64,000 nucleotides of DNA, taken from positions 26,001,067-26,065,066 of the forward strand of contig NC_056545.1 in the NCBI RefSeq assembly GCF_910596095.1, in the 5' to 3' direction. Shown here one piece after another: positions 1-14,333 of the stretch (positions are counted from its first letter, which is position 1; each line of letters begins with the position of its first letter). The DNA comes from Thunnus maccoyii (Eukaryota > Chordata > Actinopteri > Scombriformes > Scombridae). A model generated the notes under the pieces. That model did no database searches and was not told where the DNA came from. It saw nothing but the letters and a program-made list of their open reading frames with translations. The translations under genes and the position numbers were made by a program.

Positions 1-2070
1 AGGCAGCCTCTCCTATAACAGCTCAGGTGAGTTACAATGGCAGGCTTCTGCCTCAGCGTGTCTCCAAGGCAACCCCGACATTCCATTTCAAATTAATTTG
101 GACAGTAGCGCTTTTATAAATCGAGCACACTGCGGAAGCTTCATTCCATCTTCAAGAGAAAGGAAAGACACGGGGCAAAATGTGAGTCCATTATAAAGAC
201 TGCTCTGCACTATGTGTGGCTCGTGAAGTCATGAGGCAACTGTCTGAATGTAGCTGCATCTGTCATTTGTTTGATTGCGGTTGATTTGTTTTTTTTTGTG
301 ACCAATCTTTTTATCTATTTTATTCTCCACAATGTTTGCAGGCGCACATCAACAAGTAACCTCTGTCAATAACATAACATATAGGTATACCGAGGCACTG
401 ATAGACAGGTAAATAAATAAAACAAGGAGTAATAAAATAGAGAAAAGTAACAGAAAGCATACACCTGCACCTTAACCCTGACCTACCCTGTCATGGGTCT
501 TTCTTTAAATTCCACTATAGATGCAGCTGTGTTGAGCATAACATGGCTTGCCCTGTTCACCCTAGCAACAGAGAGCTCCATAGATAAAATCCTATTAAAG
601 AGTGATTCCACTGATGAATAGAAATAGTATGCGGTGGTTGCTACCTAACCGCCAACATCTTTTTAGTAACAGTGCATGTTGATAGCCACAGCTGTCTTTG
701 AGTATGGTTAAAATTCTACCCGGAGTCTAAACCAAATGCTTCAGAGAGATGTATGTTATTTGTTCCCAGTCCACATTTGATTCAAATCACATAGGGTACA
801 GTTTGGTGAAGTAGTTATATTTATCATAAAACGCTGCTTTGGTGTCAAATAAGTTTGATATACATATGAAGTTCAGGTTTATTAGTTTCTGGCCCAGTCT
901 ATAGATGATTCAGAGCAGTCTTTATTCCATATTGTTATTATCGCTAATGGGGTCTCTGTAACAAAGTGTGTAAATTCTGTAAATTAAAAGTGTAAATTGA
1001 AGAGACATGTCCTTTAGTCAATCGTGATAGTTTCTTAATTTAATCTACTACTGGATGAGTAATAGATTGCCTGTCACTGAAAATACTCGCAGCACGTAAA
1101 GCAGAACGTCATTGTAAATATAGAAAAAAGAAGTTGGATGACAATTTGTATGTTTCCCTCAAACCTTGAAAGCTTCTTAACCCAGTGTTATTAATAATGT
1201 TTCCTGAGCTGTATGTATTATTAGACCATTGAGGTAAGATAAAAATATTGTCCTCCATACTTTAATAAGCTTTTATAAAATATCGGTGTGTTAGCATGCC
1301 ATTTAGATTTACAATTATTTATCTTTTCTATTTTCAGCAAATTTTGAATTGCATACGCTATTATTAGACCATACTTCAGTCTACATTTTCTAACAGAAAG
1401 ACCTGTAAACAAAATGTCATTCAGTGGAACTGTGGCTACCAAATTCCTCTTGACATTGAACCATGGAGTTTAAGTATTACCATTAAACCAATTTATTAAA
1501 GGACGAAAGGTAGCCTGGAAACGCAATTTAAAATTGGGTACTGACAGCCCTCCTGACTCCTTCTTTCTTTGTAGGTGGGCCAGTTTTATTTTTGGGTGTC
1601 TGCTGCTCCATAAAAATCTAGTAATTGATTGTGTTTGTTTGCCAATGACGTTAAAAATGCTGGTCTATTACTGGTGGTTCTTTTTGTAGTAAAAGTCCCT
1701 CAGTTTGAATCCGTAGTTCTCACCCGTGTGCTGGTCGAATGCTTGTAATAAACACAGGGTGTAACCTGTCAATTGAAATTCTCCAGAGATGACCAGCTTG
1801 ACCTACTGTAAAGGTTTCTATTTCACGGCTGTCTGCTCGTGGATGTAATCATCTATAAGAATAAACATGGGTGTAATTTGTATGCATGCTCCAATTAGAG
1901 ATGTCGGCTGGTGATATATAGATTGAGGCTCTGCTGCTGGCTGATTCCGGCCTCCACGACAATAATAGACCAAACACAGATAGGAGAGAGAACAAGTGTC
2001 ACTGGGGGAGGCTTTTCAGGGAGTACACTGTGTCTCCTGTCACATACTGCCCTTCTCCTCACAAAGATAA

Positions 2071-2097
2071 CACACACACACACACACACACACACAA
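2071..2097. repeat. (CA)n microsatellite
   Basis: About 13 uninterrupted CA units. The open frames on both strands across it (poly-Thr-His or poly-Val-Cys) are products of the repeat and not genes. Confidence 0.95.
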
Positions 2098-5000
2098 ATA
2101 TACCTCTCTCCTCCTCCTTTCTGATCTCTCAACCCTCGTATACGTGTAGTTCATTCACAGCAGAGGGACAGGATGGAGAGTCCTGCACTGCGCCTTCTCC
2201 CCTCTCTGCATTCGTAGCGTGTACATACAGTATATTTCTACTCTGTATGTGTAGAGATTGAGGGGAAAAATGGAGGTCGTCCACCGGGACCGCACTGAGA
2301 TTGCTGACAGGAACGCTGTCTGATGCTGCACCGCAGGAGAGTGATTAGGAAAGGTTTTGTCATTTTTCCCGATATTTTTGGGCCTCGGTTGGCATCTTTT
2401 TTTTTTTTTTTTTTTTTCCCCTCCACAATCACTGACAGGACCACTGCCTGTCACGATAAGAAAACATTCTCTTCAAAGCAAGGAGACACCGTGATTAACT
2501 AACGTCAGAGGACAGATAGCTTCCACTGAATCAAGGTCAACCTGCAAAAAGCCCTGTTTTGACAGGATTTCTCAGTAATGGTTTTCACTGAAAAATGCAA
2601 AGCTTTAAATTGGATCTGCTTGTGCAGACAAAAACTACCAAAACGGTCACGGAAGGCAAACACAGATGAGGACGGAATTAATCTGGCACACATATTGACT
2701 GAAAATGGAAACTGTAGAAGACTGAGAGATAAAGACTCAGAGAGAATGTCAGACAGGAGGCCCCATGAAAGAGAAACTGATTGGCTGATTGATTGATGAA
2801 AAACTCAGTCAATAGACAGCTCACCCCTATCGTCTCTGATCTTCAGTGACCTCGAACAAAATTAAAAAAAAACACATGGTATGGTTCAGTTCACTGAGAG
2901 AAAAACAGGCCTTCTTCAGAAGATGAGAGAGGTGGGGACCAGGACAAACTGACAGATATGTCGCTGACAGTGATGATGACCATCTGTCATCGGCTCCTCA
3001 CGCACCTCACTGCCCTGCAGAGAGGCACGCAGATGGGTGCACACGTGCATACACAACACGTACACACAGCTATCGACCCTGCAGCCGGGGAGATAGGAGC
3101 TTCAAAAAAAATCAAAAAAACAAAAAAAAAAACATTTCAGCAGCTTCCCTCAGACTGTCAAGGTGAGATCGGTCACTCCTCCCTCCCCTTGCACAGTGTT
3201 GCTCCTGTGCTTTTACATCTCAATCTGCAGCGCTCCCATATTGGAGGCCATGCGTGAAGCGCCCCGGCTGTGGCAAAAGGGAGATAACATGAGACAAACC
3301 ATAATGCCACAATGGACATCCCACCTCTCTCTGCCAGCTCGGATTTCACATCTCCTCTGGCCATCTGTCAGAAAGGACTACGTGCTAGAGGGCTATGAAG
3401 CTGCAGATATTCCAGCTTTAACGCAGGCTCTACCGCTCTGCCTCCAGAGACGATACATGCATGCATGTATGAATGCAGTAATGCCTTTGATGTCTCATGA
3501 AGGCTGTTTTTGTTTTGTGTTTTTTTGAGAGGGGGGAGGGTTCCAAAGCAATGTTTCTGGGCTAATCAGTGTTGAAATGTATTTACATGCCGGGGGAAGG
3601 AGCTGATATTGAGTAAAATCTTCAAAAAGCAGGGGTTTCTAATCTGCAAGCTGGGAGCAGGATTAAGGCACCTTTCAGAGGAGGCATCCTGCTATAATCC
3701 CCAGCCTCTGTACAAACAACAGTTTGTATATTCATACACAGATTGGGAAGTGGAAGCAGATGTGAATTGCCTCTGGGCACACAATGAACTGATGAATAAG
3801 AAAAAGTAACCAGTAAGGGACAGTGGAGGTGGTTATCTATCTTAGAATGAGCTAACTTTCATTACAAGAAGTTATTTTAAAGTTATTAAAACATCTTTTT
3901 ATGGATGTAATCTGCAGTGGGGTGAGAAAATAGGCTTTTCAAGAAAACCACAATTCATTTTAATGGGTCATTCAGGGACTAATGAAGCTAATTTCCTCAC
4001 TTCTCCATATCAGAGTTGCTGAACGTTAACACCAGTGAGAACTGCATTCATGTAGCATGACTGTTACTGTTGCTGTGTGGATTTTAATTTAGTTCCTCCC
4101 AGGGACCTGCGGTGATGTCGGGGACTGGAGGTCACCTTCATCTAAGCCTATTTTAACATTTCAACTGAAGAACAACAAGCCCCTTCGACACACAATACTG
4201 TTTTTTACACCATGATAACGATGCAAAAATTGTGATTCATACGGAAAATTAAAATTCATGCATCTGTGAAAGTGCAAATCAAGGAGGTCTGTGGCTGAAA
4301 GCTGTTGTGACTTGAAATAAACCTTTTTTTTCAAGGGTTTTGTCACTCACACATGCACACACACACACGCACACACAGAGTGACACTGATATAGAGCGTA
4401 GCCCAGCAGAGAGGAGTCCCTGGCCTATTTGCAGTAAAGCTATCTATCTTCACTGTCTGGAAGTCAAGTTGCACTGTCTGCTCACCTCTGCCATCCTCGT
4501 ATGCAAGCCTATACCTTGAGACAGGCTGCGGAGGCTCTCTGGGGAGCCCGAGGACAGCAGCAGATCCAGCTTGTCAGCACTAGACACTGGAGTCTAGAGG
4601 AGCCAGCGGACTGAGAGTTGGCTGGAGAGAGGGTGGCTGGGACACAGTGAAAGTACTCGTAAAGGTCAGGTGAGCTGGCTGCTGCTCTTCCTCTGGGCTA
4701 CCACTCGGCGCCTCAAAGGTCAGATGGAGCCCTCGGCAGCACCGGAGGTGTTATGAGAATACAAGAAATGTCACCAACACCAATACAGCTCCAGACAAAG
4801 TCGATACTGACACAGCTGCAGCTACACATAATGCTGGAGCCTTTGTTAGAAAGCCACTTCAATCAAGGTAGCGGGTAAAATGTTCTGTAGAGGACAAGTT
4901 GGAGGAATAGCACAAGATAGAGGCTGCTCCTCCTTCTGTTTATGCCAGACACAAGCACGGTAACCTGTTTGGCCATGCTGGTGTAAAAATAACCTAAATA

Positions 5001-5698
5001 ATGAACAGCAGCAGGCCTCTTAGTGCTCTCAGTGGGCCAACTCAGAGCCCTCACCTCCTGTCCCACTCTCTCTCTCTCTCTGCCCTCCATTACGAGACAA
5101 AGTGAAGCTGACTGGATTCAAACATCTGCAACATTACTGAGTTAAAGTGAGACATTATAAGACAAAATGGCCAACCAGTTACAGTAACCCCCCGAGTGTC
5201 ACATCCCTTCTGTGGTTCCCCATATGGACAGCGGCTATGATGGGCTTATTAATCCCCTGGGAAGTAGCGGACAGAGGATGAGTGTGTCCAGGCTTGCTGT
5301 AATATCCTCTGGCCAGGCACTGCGTCTCTCTGTGCACCGCCCGCCCCCACTCCCTCCACCATCGCCATCTGTTTCCTGCCCAGCACTCTGGCTTAAGTCC
5401 CTGTGGAGCCTCGGTCTCTTCTGCTCTTCTGGCTCGCTTTAAAAATTTGCCCCAATCAGCCGTTATGACATCTCATATACCGCACAGTGCCTCAAAATGC
5501 ATAATCTCCAGGTTGGAATAGTAAACAAACAGTATTATGATGTTTCTCAAGTGGTTAAAGTTGTACTGAGTGACTGCAGATACATTTGATTATATCAGTA
5601 TGAAAAAGCTTTATTAATTAGCTTTATTTTTCATTGAAACACTTTCAATAACAGAAAATTAGAAAACTAAATTCAGTTGTAATTGTTATTTTTTTGTA

Positions 5699-5965
5699 AA
5701 GCTGCAACTAACAGTTATTTTCATTATCAATTAATCTACTGATTATTTTCTCAATTAATCAATTTGTCTATAAAATATCAGTAAATAGTGAAAAATGTTA
5801 TAATTTCTCTACATCTCAAGGTGTTGTTTTCCAGACCAACAGCCTAAAAGCCAAACATATTCAGTTTACTATCATGTATGACATATAAAAACAGCCAGGT
5901 TTTGGTTTGACATTTTTCAAGATTATTCAATTATAAAAATAGTAGCAGATTCATTTTTTTCTCGA
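5699..5965 (+). repeat. Dispersed AT-rich teleost repeat, copy 1
   Basis: It starts with gctgcaactaacagttattt and continues through overlapping TTAATC motifs, a pattern I recognise from many fish genomes as an abundant non-autonomous repeat. A diverged copy in opposite orientation lies at 18785-19096, where the minus strand reads agctggaagaattagttgat. No coding potential. Family membership is by recognition; the boundaries are approximate. Confidence 0.6.
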
Positions 5966-8900
5966 CACCTCCGGCGAAGGTTTTGAGTTATAGTTCAGTT
6001 CAGTTTCACCCAGATCATATGTATCATACGGTACACAATCGCCAACACGATCGGGCCGTATCCTGCTTCTATCATATTCCCTACAGTAACTGTGTTTGTA
6101 TTCTTTCATTCCCTTTGTGATTTGAGCGATGAAAGGAGGGTTTCCTTATTCTGTGTGGTTGCTGTTATTATGTAGTTTCACTCACTGAGCGGGGGATAGA
6201 GAGCGGGGATTTCTGTGAGCAGAGGGTTTGCAGTGGAAATTGTTTTGCTAGATGTGTGTTACAGGGAAGGAGAAGATAACTAAGCCTTTTTTTCAACTTG
6301 TTTCAAGACGTCCCCACTCTCCACAATCTCTACCGGCATTAGAAACTTGTAACTGTAGGTACAACATAACCTCTTGACACACAAGAATAAATCCAGATGA
6401 AGTTACTGTACTTATATAATACCTTCCTACAAAAACTGATTAAATGCATTGAAAACCTATAGAAAATTGGAAAAGTCTACGCTATATACCAAGGCTGTGC
6501 TTAAAACTTAATAATTCTCTCACTCTCTCCCACTAGTCCCCTGGGGCCCCGTTTCCAATCCAGCATCACAGGGGGTCTGCTTTGGTCATTCCGGCTGCCT
6601 GGTGGTGAAGCCAGCACCCCGTAGATCCTCTCATCTCAACTCAGGATATTCCCTCAGAACTGCTCTTCAACAAATACACAGCCTCTATAGTCGACTTTAT
6701 ATAAAGTACATGCTTCAATAAATGTCTTTCTACCCTCCATCTAACCTGTGTTTTGGGACAAGCAAATGATATCACTTTACTGCAGTTGATATGACTTCCA
6801 AGGTGACACACACTTTGGTTTTTGGCACTTTTTTTTTTTTTTTTGATGAGGCAGTTATTTAAAGTTATTGCCAGGATTCAAATGTTATATCTTTATGGCT
6901 TGCCTCAGATGAGATGATAAGTTCAGGGATCAGAGATGCACCCTGCAGTACTTGTGCATAATTTTAAATGAATTATGAATTATGCCTTTAATCTCAGGTG
7001 TGTTGCCTTATCCTTGTAGATTGAAGTACAAAAAAACAGCAGTATGTAGCTACAGTAGTCTTACTGCCAGGAGCAGACCCACTGACCAATCAGAACCATG
7101 ACTCAGGTTCCTCCCCATTTCAGTCAACCTGCAGCATGAGAAGAAATTCAGTGTCAGATTCTTACCCTGAAGATAACTAGATCACAGATCCATTTCTGTC
7201 TTTACTCACTCACTCTAATCCTGTCCATCTCTCATATGTCCCACTTTCTGTTGGTAATCATATTTCTTGCCACTGAATAAATGAGCAACATCCTCACAAA
7301 CCCTTCTCTGTTAACAAGTGCACAGCTGTCAATGCTAGAAGGCCAGGGTCCACTGCATTTAGTGCTTCGTAGCACCTTGAACCGTATATTCATCACTGAG
7401 CCGCAGATAGGTTGAGTATAGAACTTTGCGTTGCTTTCTATCTGTCCCTGGTGAGCTGTGTGACCTCACACGCTTTCTGATTCACAACGTGAGCTTTAAG
7501 GGAGCCTATAGGGTTCACGAGCCACAACTTTTATCTGCACGCCCCCCCAAGGAGGTAGATTCTCCTGTTTCTCCCTAATGGAAAAGGCATTGGGCATGAA
7601 ATTTCCCCTGACAGCTGACTCCTTTAAACCCAGCAAAAGATCTGCTCTACACTGTGGGGTTAATCGATGGGGTTGGGGGACTGAGGATAGAATACAGATG
7701 AGAAACGGAGGCAGATGTGCAGATGAGGAGAGACACGTCCTTAGAGAAAACCTATATCCGTCTTTGACAGGGCTCTGAAAAATATACAGAAATGTGCTTC
7801 ATGCTTGCTTTTCAAGCTTCAGGCCTGCAAATGGACGTTTCTTATTGTAGAACAAAACAAAGACAAAAAATACCACCGGGGTGCTGAGCAGTTTGGAGAC
7901 GACATTCATTCGGCCTCGGCTTGGCATCCACGGGCCACTTGCCCTCACTGAGCGAGTAAAGGTCAGACACTTTTCCTGCAGCGCAGCTCTGGAGGAGGGC
8001 AGGCTCATTTGAAAAACACACTATTCTGCACTAAAAGAGTACTTTCACAGTAATATGCAGTATTATGCAAAGCGTGCTGTGGTTGCTTGCATTTGTTGTT
8101 GAAATGTGTTTCTTTGAAAACATGCTGGATATTTTTTTTTTTACTTTTGAGAGGAACAAATAGTGCCCTCCAACATTTTATACTAGTGGAGCTGACTTCA
8201 TGTTTGAAAAGATCTCATTTATACCAAAATCCTTCTGCCTGTTAGATAAATATTTGTTGCCAGAAAGCCAATACAGAACTATCCAACTAGAAAAGAAATT
8301 ACTCATAGCTAGGAAAAAAATTTTTATGAGCAATACACTGAATATTTTCACAGCTGATTCCCAAAAATCTGATGTTTGTGACTCTCTAAGAGACACATGT
8401 ATATTTGTTTATGATCCTCCTTGTGAATCCTTGAACATATTATCTCTGCTATCAGAACATATAAGGTCTACAATGCTGATGTAAGAAAGCTATAAAGCCT
8501 GTAACTTCCTGTTGCTAAGAAAGCCGCTCCTCACAATAACAACCATTCAAGATGTGAGTCAACAAAAGCTCTTTTATGGGTATTGGGAGGCTCAGAGATA
8601 GAAAGGCTGTCAGTGCATCTCTTTTATCAGATTGGTTAATATAAGTGGGTCCCTGTGGTAAATAGTGGCACTATATTGCCAGCGACAAATGCTCTGACTC
8701 AAACACAACAGCAATAGTAAAATGTCCCACTTTATCTCCATCTTCCGAGGCTCCTGCCTGCTATCGCGGCCCCTGTGACTTAACAAGAGCGAAAGGAGCG
8801 CCGTGCCTCAACAGCCTCTCAGCTCATACCTCTGAGTCCACCGCCGACAACGCACACGTTCCTAATTCTTCCAGAAAAGGTCCACAGGGAGCAATGAAGC

Positions 8901-9798
8901 CAAACATTCTCCCAAAAAGAAATTGGCAGCCAGGGTCCATAAATGTAAGCAGGCTCTCTGCTGTGTGAATTGCTGCTGGTCGCCGAGCTCTCAGAACAGC
9001 TGTTTCACTGTACGTGTGTTTTTGTCTGTTTTATTTGAGCTCTTTGCATTAGTGTCACCAGTTGGCATCGCTCATTATGAGGGCTGCATTACACCCTCTT
9101 CAGTCTAACGTTCGCATGCATATACAGTTGAACTTTTTTTTTTTTGCGTTCTACTTTAACAATAAAGTGAGGATTTCTGCAGCGGCTGCGGCCATAACTG
9201 GAAACTGATTTCATCCAGTTTAATCAGCCTTATTAGCATAAGACACTGAAAATGGCATAATTTTACTAATGACTGATGTGCAAATTCTACTGATTGCAAA
9301 AGTTTAAATTGCTTACTAAATCAAGGTTGGGAAACTGTGATAGTGACATGGTAGCAAAAAAAAAAGTCCTTAGTCTAATCACTAGAGAGGAGCTGCTGCG
9401 GTTTCGGTGTGTATGTGTATGTGAGAGAGAGGGAGAGGACGGCACTGACTCATAACTGAAACATGCTCATAAAAGATCTTGAATTAAGCTAAAAGCCTGT
9501 TAGAAACACGGTGATATACAATTTATGCAGGTGAGATGGATGCATTAAGACTAGTTCTGTTTTACAGATCACCATGATGTAAATTATTTCCTATTTTATC
9601 TAAGAATTTCATCTAAGTAATGTAAGACTTGAATCACGACTTTAACCGTACTACCAGCCATCAACTAACTGCTGGCGAATTCTGATCTGTGAAACAGTCA
9701 AATTAGTGAACTGCTGTACCTCCTGTTTTATAAAAGAGCACAACTCAGTGTTACTAAAAGTCTCTGGAACATTTTTAGAAGACCTAATCAGTCATGAA

Positions 9799-9873
9799 CA
9801 GGAATTCAATATACTGTTGAATTCCTGCAGGCAAAGCCACAACCACCACCTGCAGGACTTCAACAGTATATTG
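9799..9873. repeat. Nested inverted repeat (hairpin-forming)
   Basis: The 25-nt arms 9807-9831 and 9849-9873 are reverse complements with one mismatch, around a 17-nt loop. The left arm also belongs to a second, perfect 11-bp inverted repeat (9799-9809 with 9817-9827, 7-nt spacer). The two hairpins cannot form together. No gene is recognised nearby. It could be a small MITE remnant, a microRNA-like stem or a local template-switch duplication. Confidence 0.85.
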
Positions 9874-11351
9874 TTCATTTTACAATTTTATTGTTCAGTT
9901 GTTACTAGCAGACTGTAGCTCCCTAATATATGACTATGAACACTTTGAGCAGGGAGTGGGGATGGAAAGAAATGTTGATTCAGCTACAGAATACAATTGT
10001 TTTATTTTATGATTTTCATAAAAGCATAATAGCTCCAGGATAGATTTTTTTTTTTAGTCTGCAAATACGAGGCATGCAATTGTTGTTTTTACTGTTAATA
10101 AAGCTGCTGAAACTACTCTGAAGTTGAGCTGAAAAAACACATAGCCTATACTTCCTTTATTAAGAAGCGTGCACATATGGGGAAGCACAAAGCAACAAAC
10201 AGAATAATGATGCAGTAGCTGAGCTTCAACCTCAAGCGGCATCTGCTCAGGTTCAAACCAAGTTCTGATGCAACTTCGGCGTGTAAGAGGTGAATCGAGC
10301 TGTTTGCAAATGCTGTAAAAGAAAAATAATGTATTGTGTTGATACAAAACACAGATTTTAAAACTGAGGAAGAAGAAACACGCTGTTCTTATTGTGGAAC
10401 TGAAACTGAATATTTGTATTTGTCTGGTTACTGCATTACATGGGTCAGTAGTTGCAGGTACAGATTTCTTTGTAAACCGGTAATCACTGCTAACATGTCG
10501 TCAAAGGTAATCTGGACAGAATCTTGCAGATGGTGGCAACAATTTTCCTCTCAGAGGTCTGATGAACAGGCCTCCCAAGCTGCCAATGCTTTCATTCTGC
10601 AAATTGGATACAATTAGTCTGACTAATTGCTTGTGGTTGCTTGATCAAAGTGGTGACAGAGATTTGGAGACATAAAAGGAGGTGACAGTATGAGATGTAG
10701 AGACGATGTCCGCTATTGACAGCAGTGATGTGTTACTTCGCCATGCCTAATGCACCCTTCAGCTGAGGAGACGCTTTAACGTGTCTGCAGAATACTCCGC
10801 TAACCAGCAGCACATCTGACATCAGTTCCCTCAACCAACGAGAAGACACAAAGCCTCTCACACTCTCCATTAACACCTAACGTTCATGACAGTAAGTGCG
10901 ATTCCATCTACCTGTTTTTATGCGCATTTTCAATTAGTGCATTAAAAAAACCTGGTGGAGATGGATCTTGGACAGTTTTTTACACTTGGCTGAGGTGGAG
11001 AAATTGTATCGCTAAAAACAAACAGTGTAATGGAGACAGACTTAGCAAATAAATAATGACGTACTTAAAGCATGTGACTCAAATGTCACTCAAGCTTTCA
11101 CTCCACTGAAGAGATGGAAAAAAGTTGCACACGTTCCTCAAAATAATTCATTCACATTCCCATTTACACATGGTTTTCCACCGTTTGAGGTTCTTTTAAT
11201 TGCGTAATCTCATTGCATCCTCTTCTTCTGCAATGGTTTCATGACACTGGCCTGGAGAATTAGAGCTTCACATATCAGTAGTGGATAGAAACACACTTTA
11301 ACACAATAAACTTGCACCACATGTGTATGGAAACTTGACTAATGTGCAGAT

Positions 11352-11725
11352 TTAAAGGCGCAATGTTTTCTTGTAAACAAAAGTTATGTTTAAATTCAGT
11401 GTTACTCACTAAAACACTTTGTGTGTTTCCTTGAGCTCTAACAAACAATGTTGAATGCAATTCCTTACTCATAAAACATTTGCTAAACATTTGTTCACAT
11501 TCATATTTATTAGCTTGCTGCCGCTCTTGCCTGTATCTGCTGGCGCGTTGCTGTGTTATTTGGCGCGCTACCACCACCTGTCTATCACTGGAGTAGATGC
11601 CATTGGTAAGAATATGAATCATGTCATGTCCAAATGTACAACAAAAAAAAAAAATCAGGACCCACTCATACAAAAACTGCTCCATAGTGCTGCTACAAGT
11701 CAAAAACTCCACAGGGTACCTTTAA
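11352..11725. mobile_element. MITE-like repeat with TTAAAGG ends
   Basis: The unit begins TTAAAGGCGC and ends GGTACCTTTAA, so short inverted TTAAAGG termini bracket about 375 bp. The interior (gcgcgctaccaccacctgtc and similar) is recognisable as a common teleost repeat. A 145-residue minus-strand frame and a 106-residue plus-strand frame cross it, but neither resembles a protein. Probably a non-autonomous DNA transposon; superfamily not assigned. Confidence 0.65.
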
Positions 11726-14262
11726 GTCAGAGCTTGATTCCCCATGAGACACACATGCTGCTGAAGGGCTCTTAGAATAAAATCATTTAATGTCGTATTA
11801 AGTGGCTATAAATGACAGTAAACGCATATGATACCTTCTTTATAACATTTTGAATGAAACACTACATGCTCCAACAGCTGTAGACTAACCTGTTGTACTG
11901 CTTATTCTCAAAATAGGTTGTGGATTTTCCACTGAGAGAGTCTGTCAAGCAGGAGATAGAGCTCAGTGGATATTGCACATCAGTCCAATATCAGGTTTGG
12001 ATTCACAGGCTGGGACTGTGCCTGACAGACACAGTCTGATACAGCTTCTATATAATTCACTATCCACTATTGATGTCCGTTACCTGTAAACTCTCTCTCA
12101 GAAGAGGCTAGTTACCATAGACACACTCGGGCTACCGTGCTGTGTGTGGGATACAGCCATGTTAGGCTTTATCAGCGTCTGCCTTTACACACTGGAAGCA
12201 GATGTTATGGATGTGATTTTACAAACAAGGGATGTTCCCTGCCTTCCCTTTGTGTGTATCTATTGTGAGTGACTTGGTTCGCCCAGTTTATCTGGTGCAT
12301 GCTGCCAAAAAAAACATTAGGAAATATTAATACAGCTGCCAGCGCTATGTCATCAGAACGGCGCCGTGCTGTGACAGAAATAAAGAGGGAATAGTTTCTC
12401 ATACAGTTAGATGCTAAAAAACATCTTGCTTAAGGAAAGCGGTACATGACTAAATTGGGAAGCGATCAAGGGAACATGACAATGACCTGTGCAATAAGCG
12501 CCCAGGTGCTGTTTGGCCAATAAGTTATGAGGGCAATCAAAGGTAAAGTAGGAGTCAAGCTGCTGTTAATAATACACACGCTGGTCCTCTAGTCTTTCTG
12601 TTTAACAGGTTATTATTTACCAAAGCCATTTGCTCATAAGTCTGTCTGTGAAGGCATCAGATGGATCATTGTCCAATCAGACACAAACAAAGGCAATAAA
12701 TACAATGAGCTCTTGAGAAAGAGACATTACCACACGCACACACATACACACGATTGTACATAACCGTAGAGAGACAGCGTGATTGATTCATCCCCTGTCC
12801 CATAACAGCTGTATGACTCTGACAGGGAGGAGTGTGTTGATGAGCTCTGATTTTTGAACATTTTGACTATAAAGACAGAAATAACTCAAAACCAAGCACC
12901 CATATAGATTTTATACCGAGGCCAATCTACTAAATGCATCCACCAGTGCACCAGCTCTGAGCTGAGGATAAAGAGAGCAAACTGTTATTTTAGGTCTGGC
13001 CCGCTCTAAATAGCGGAAGGCGGTGCGGCGACTGCAGCAGGCAGGGCTGATATAAATTTCCAGTATGCTCTGCGAAGAAAAGATGGAAAAGGTCAGAGAC
13101 TGCATTCATCTTTTCAGCACTGTTTTCGCTCACAGCATCACCTTTTCCTGCTTTTATTCCTCCGCATCCTTGGCCTTTTTCCCATCTCTCTGGGGTAAAT
13201 AAATGGAACAGTGCCACGCGGCGCAGCTCAGCACTGATGACATTTTGTCATCTGCTGGTTTCACTCAGGATGAGCCATTGTCACTCATCACACGCACCCA
13301 CTGACAGCACTGTTTATCCAGAGCAATTAAACTGATGTTTATTCAAAAGATTGTACGTGATCCAAATAAATGATATTGGAATTCGACATGATTCAAATAG
13401 ACCGTTTAAATTGCGAGCAGAGGCTAGCAGCGGATTACAATAGTTTACCCTTGTAAATACTGATTTTAATGAGCGAGAGAGAGGTTAGTAATTCACCAAA
13501 AAAAGCCATTATTGAGGCTCTGTCTATTTCCTCATGTGAGAGCCGCTCCCTGAGTCATCATCTTATCTTTGCCCGATCCTCTCCACCACCTCACCCACTC
13601 AGGATTATGACAGCTCTGGATGGGCTGCTGAGAGGATCATTTCTCCCACTCTCTCTTTTATTCTTTATCTACTGCACCTATCGCTGCAATAAGACTCAGT
13701 AGGCTTTCGGAGGAGCGCTACAAAACAAAAATAATCATTTCCTAAACAACTAACACCTGCCTTCACGGCATGGGCGTATGCAACAAAGCATCATCAAGCA
13801 TTTCTGTGTATTTTGCAACTGTGAGTCTGTAAATCTCTTGCGGCAGAGCTGAAGAGCTCAAGTTTGGCTTTCGGGTCCTAATTTAAATTTCTTCTTTTCT
13901 TTTGTGGCTTTTGGAGAAAGTAAACTTCTTCATTAAAACATACTTCAGTCAATAATGTCTCTACGGTTTTCACACACAGAGGTTAATTGGCTTATGTTTC
14001 TTTTTTGCCACGACATCGCAAAAATCGGAAGCGCTGTTCTCCTGAAAAAACACTGCTGCTGTTGCAAACTAGCTTAAAACCAATCATGTTGTTATATAGG
14101 CATAATTCTAGAGAAAAACATATCTATTTAAATATATTTTACATGTTACCCTCATTAAAACGATTATCTGACTTTAAAAACTGCAATATTGAATGATATT
14201 TTTTGCAGTAGAAAACAGAGTGTATTTTTCTCAGCTTGTATGTAGGGTGTTGTTTGCTTGGG

Positions 14263-14265
<3 letters not shown>

Positions 14266-14322
<57 letters not shown>

Positions 14323-14333
14323 TGTGTGTGTGT
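14266..14333. repeat. (TG)n microsatellite, long
   Basis: A 68-bp TG tract broken once near 14320. All four open frames through it consist of Val-Cys or Thr-His runs and are discarded. A poly-C tract (about 14501-14518) and a poly-G tract (about 14705-14716) follow. Confidence 0.97.

Noticed and set aside
1-32. Sequence resembling an exon end (agctcag followed by gtgagt) on the plus strand
   Set aside because: Only 26 bases are available before the donor, no plus-strand partner exon was found, and the short translation matches nothing certain.
11275-11775. 145-residue minus-strand and 106-residue plus-strand open frames
   Set aside because: Both lie largely in the MITE-like repeat at 11352-11725 and resemble no protein.
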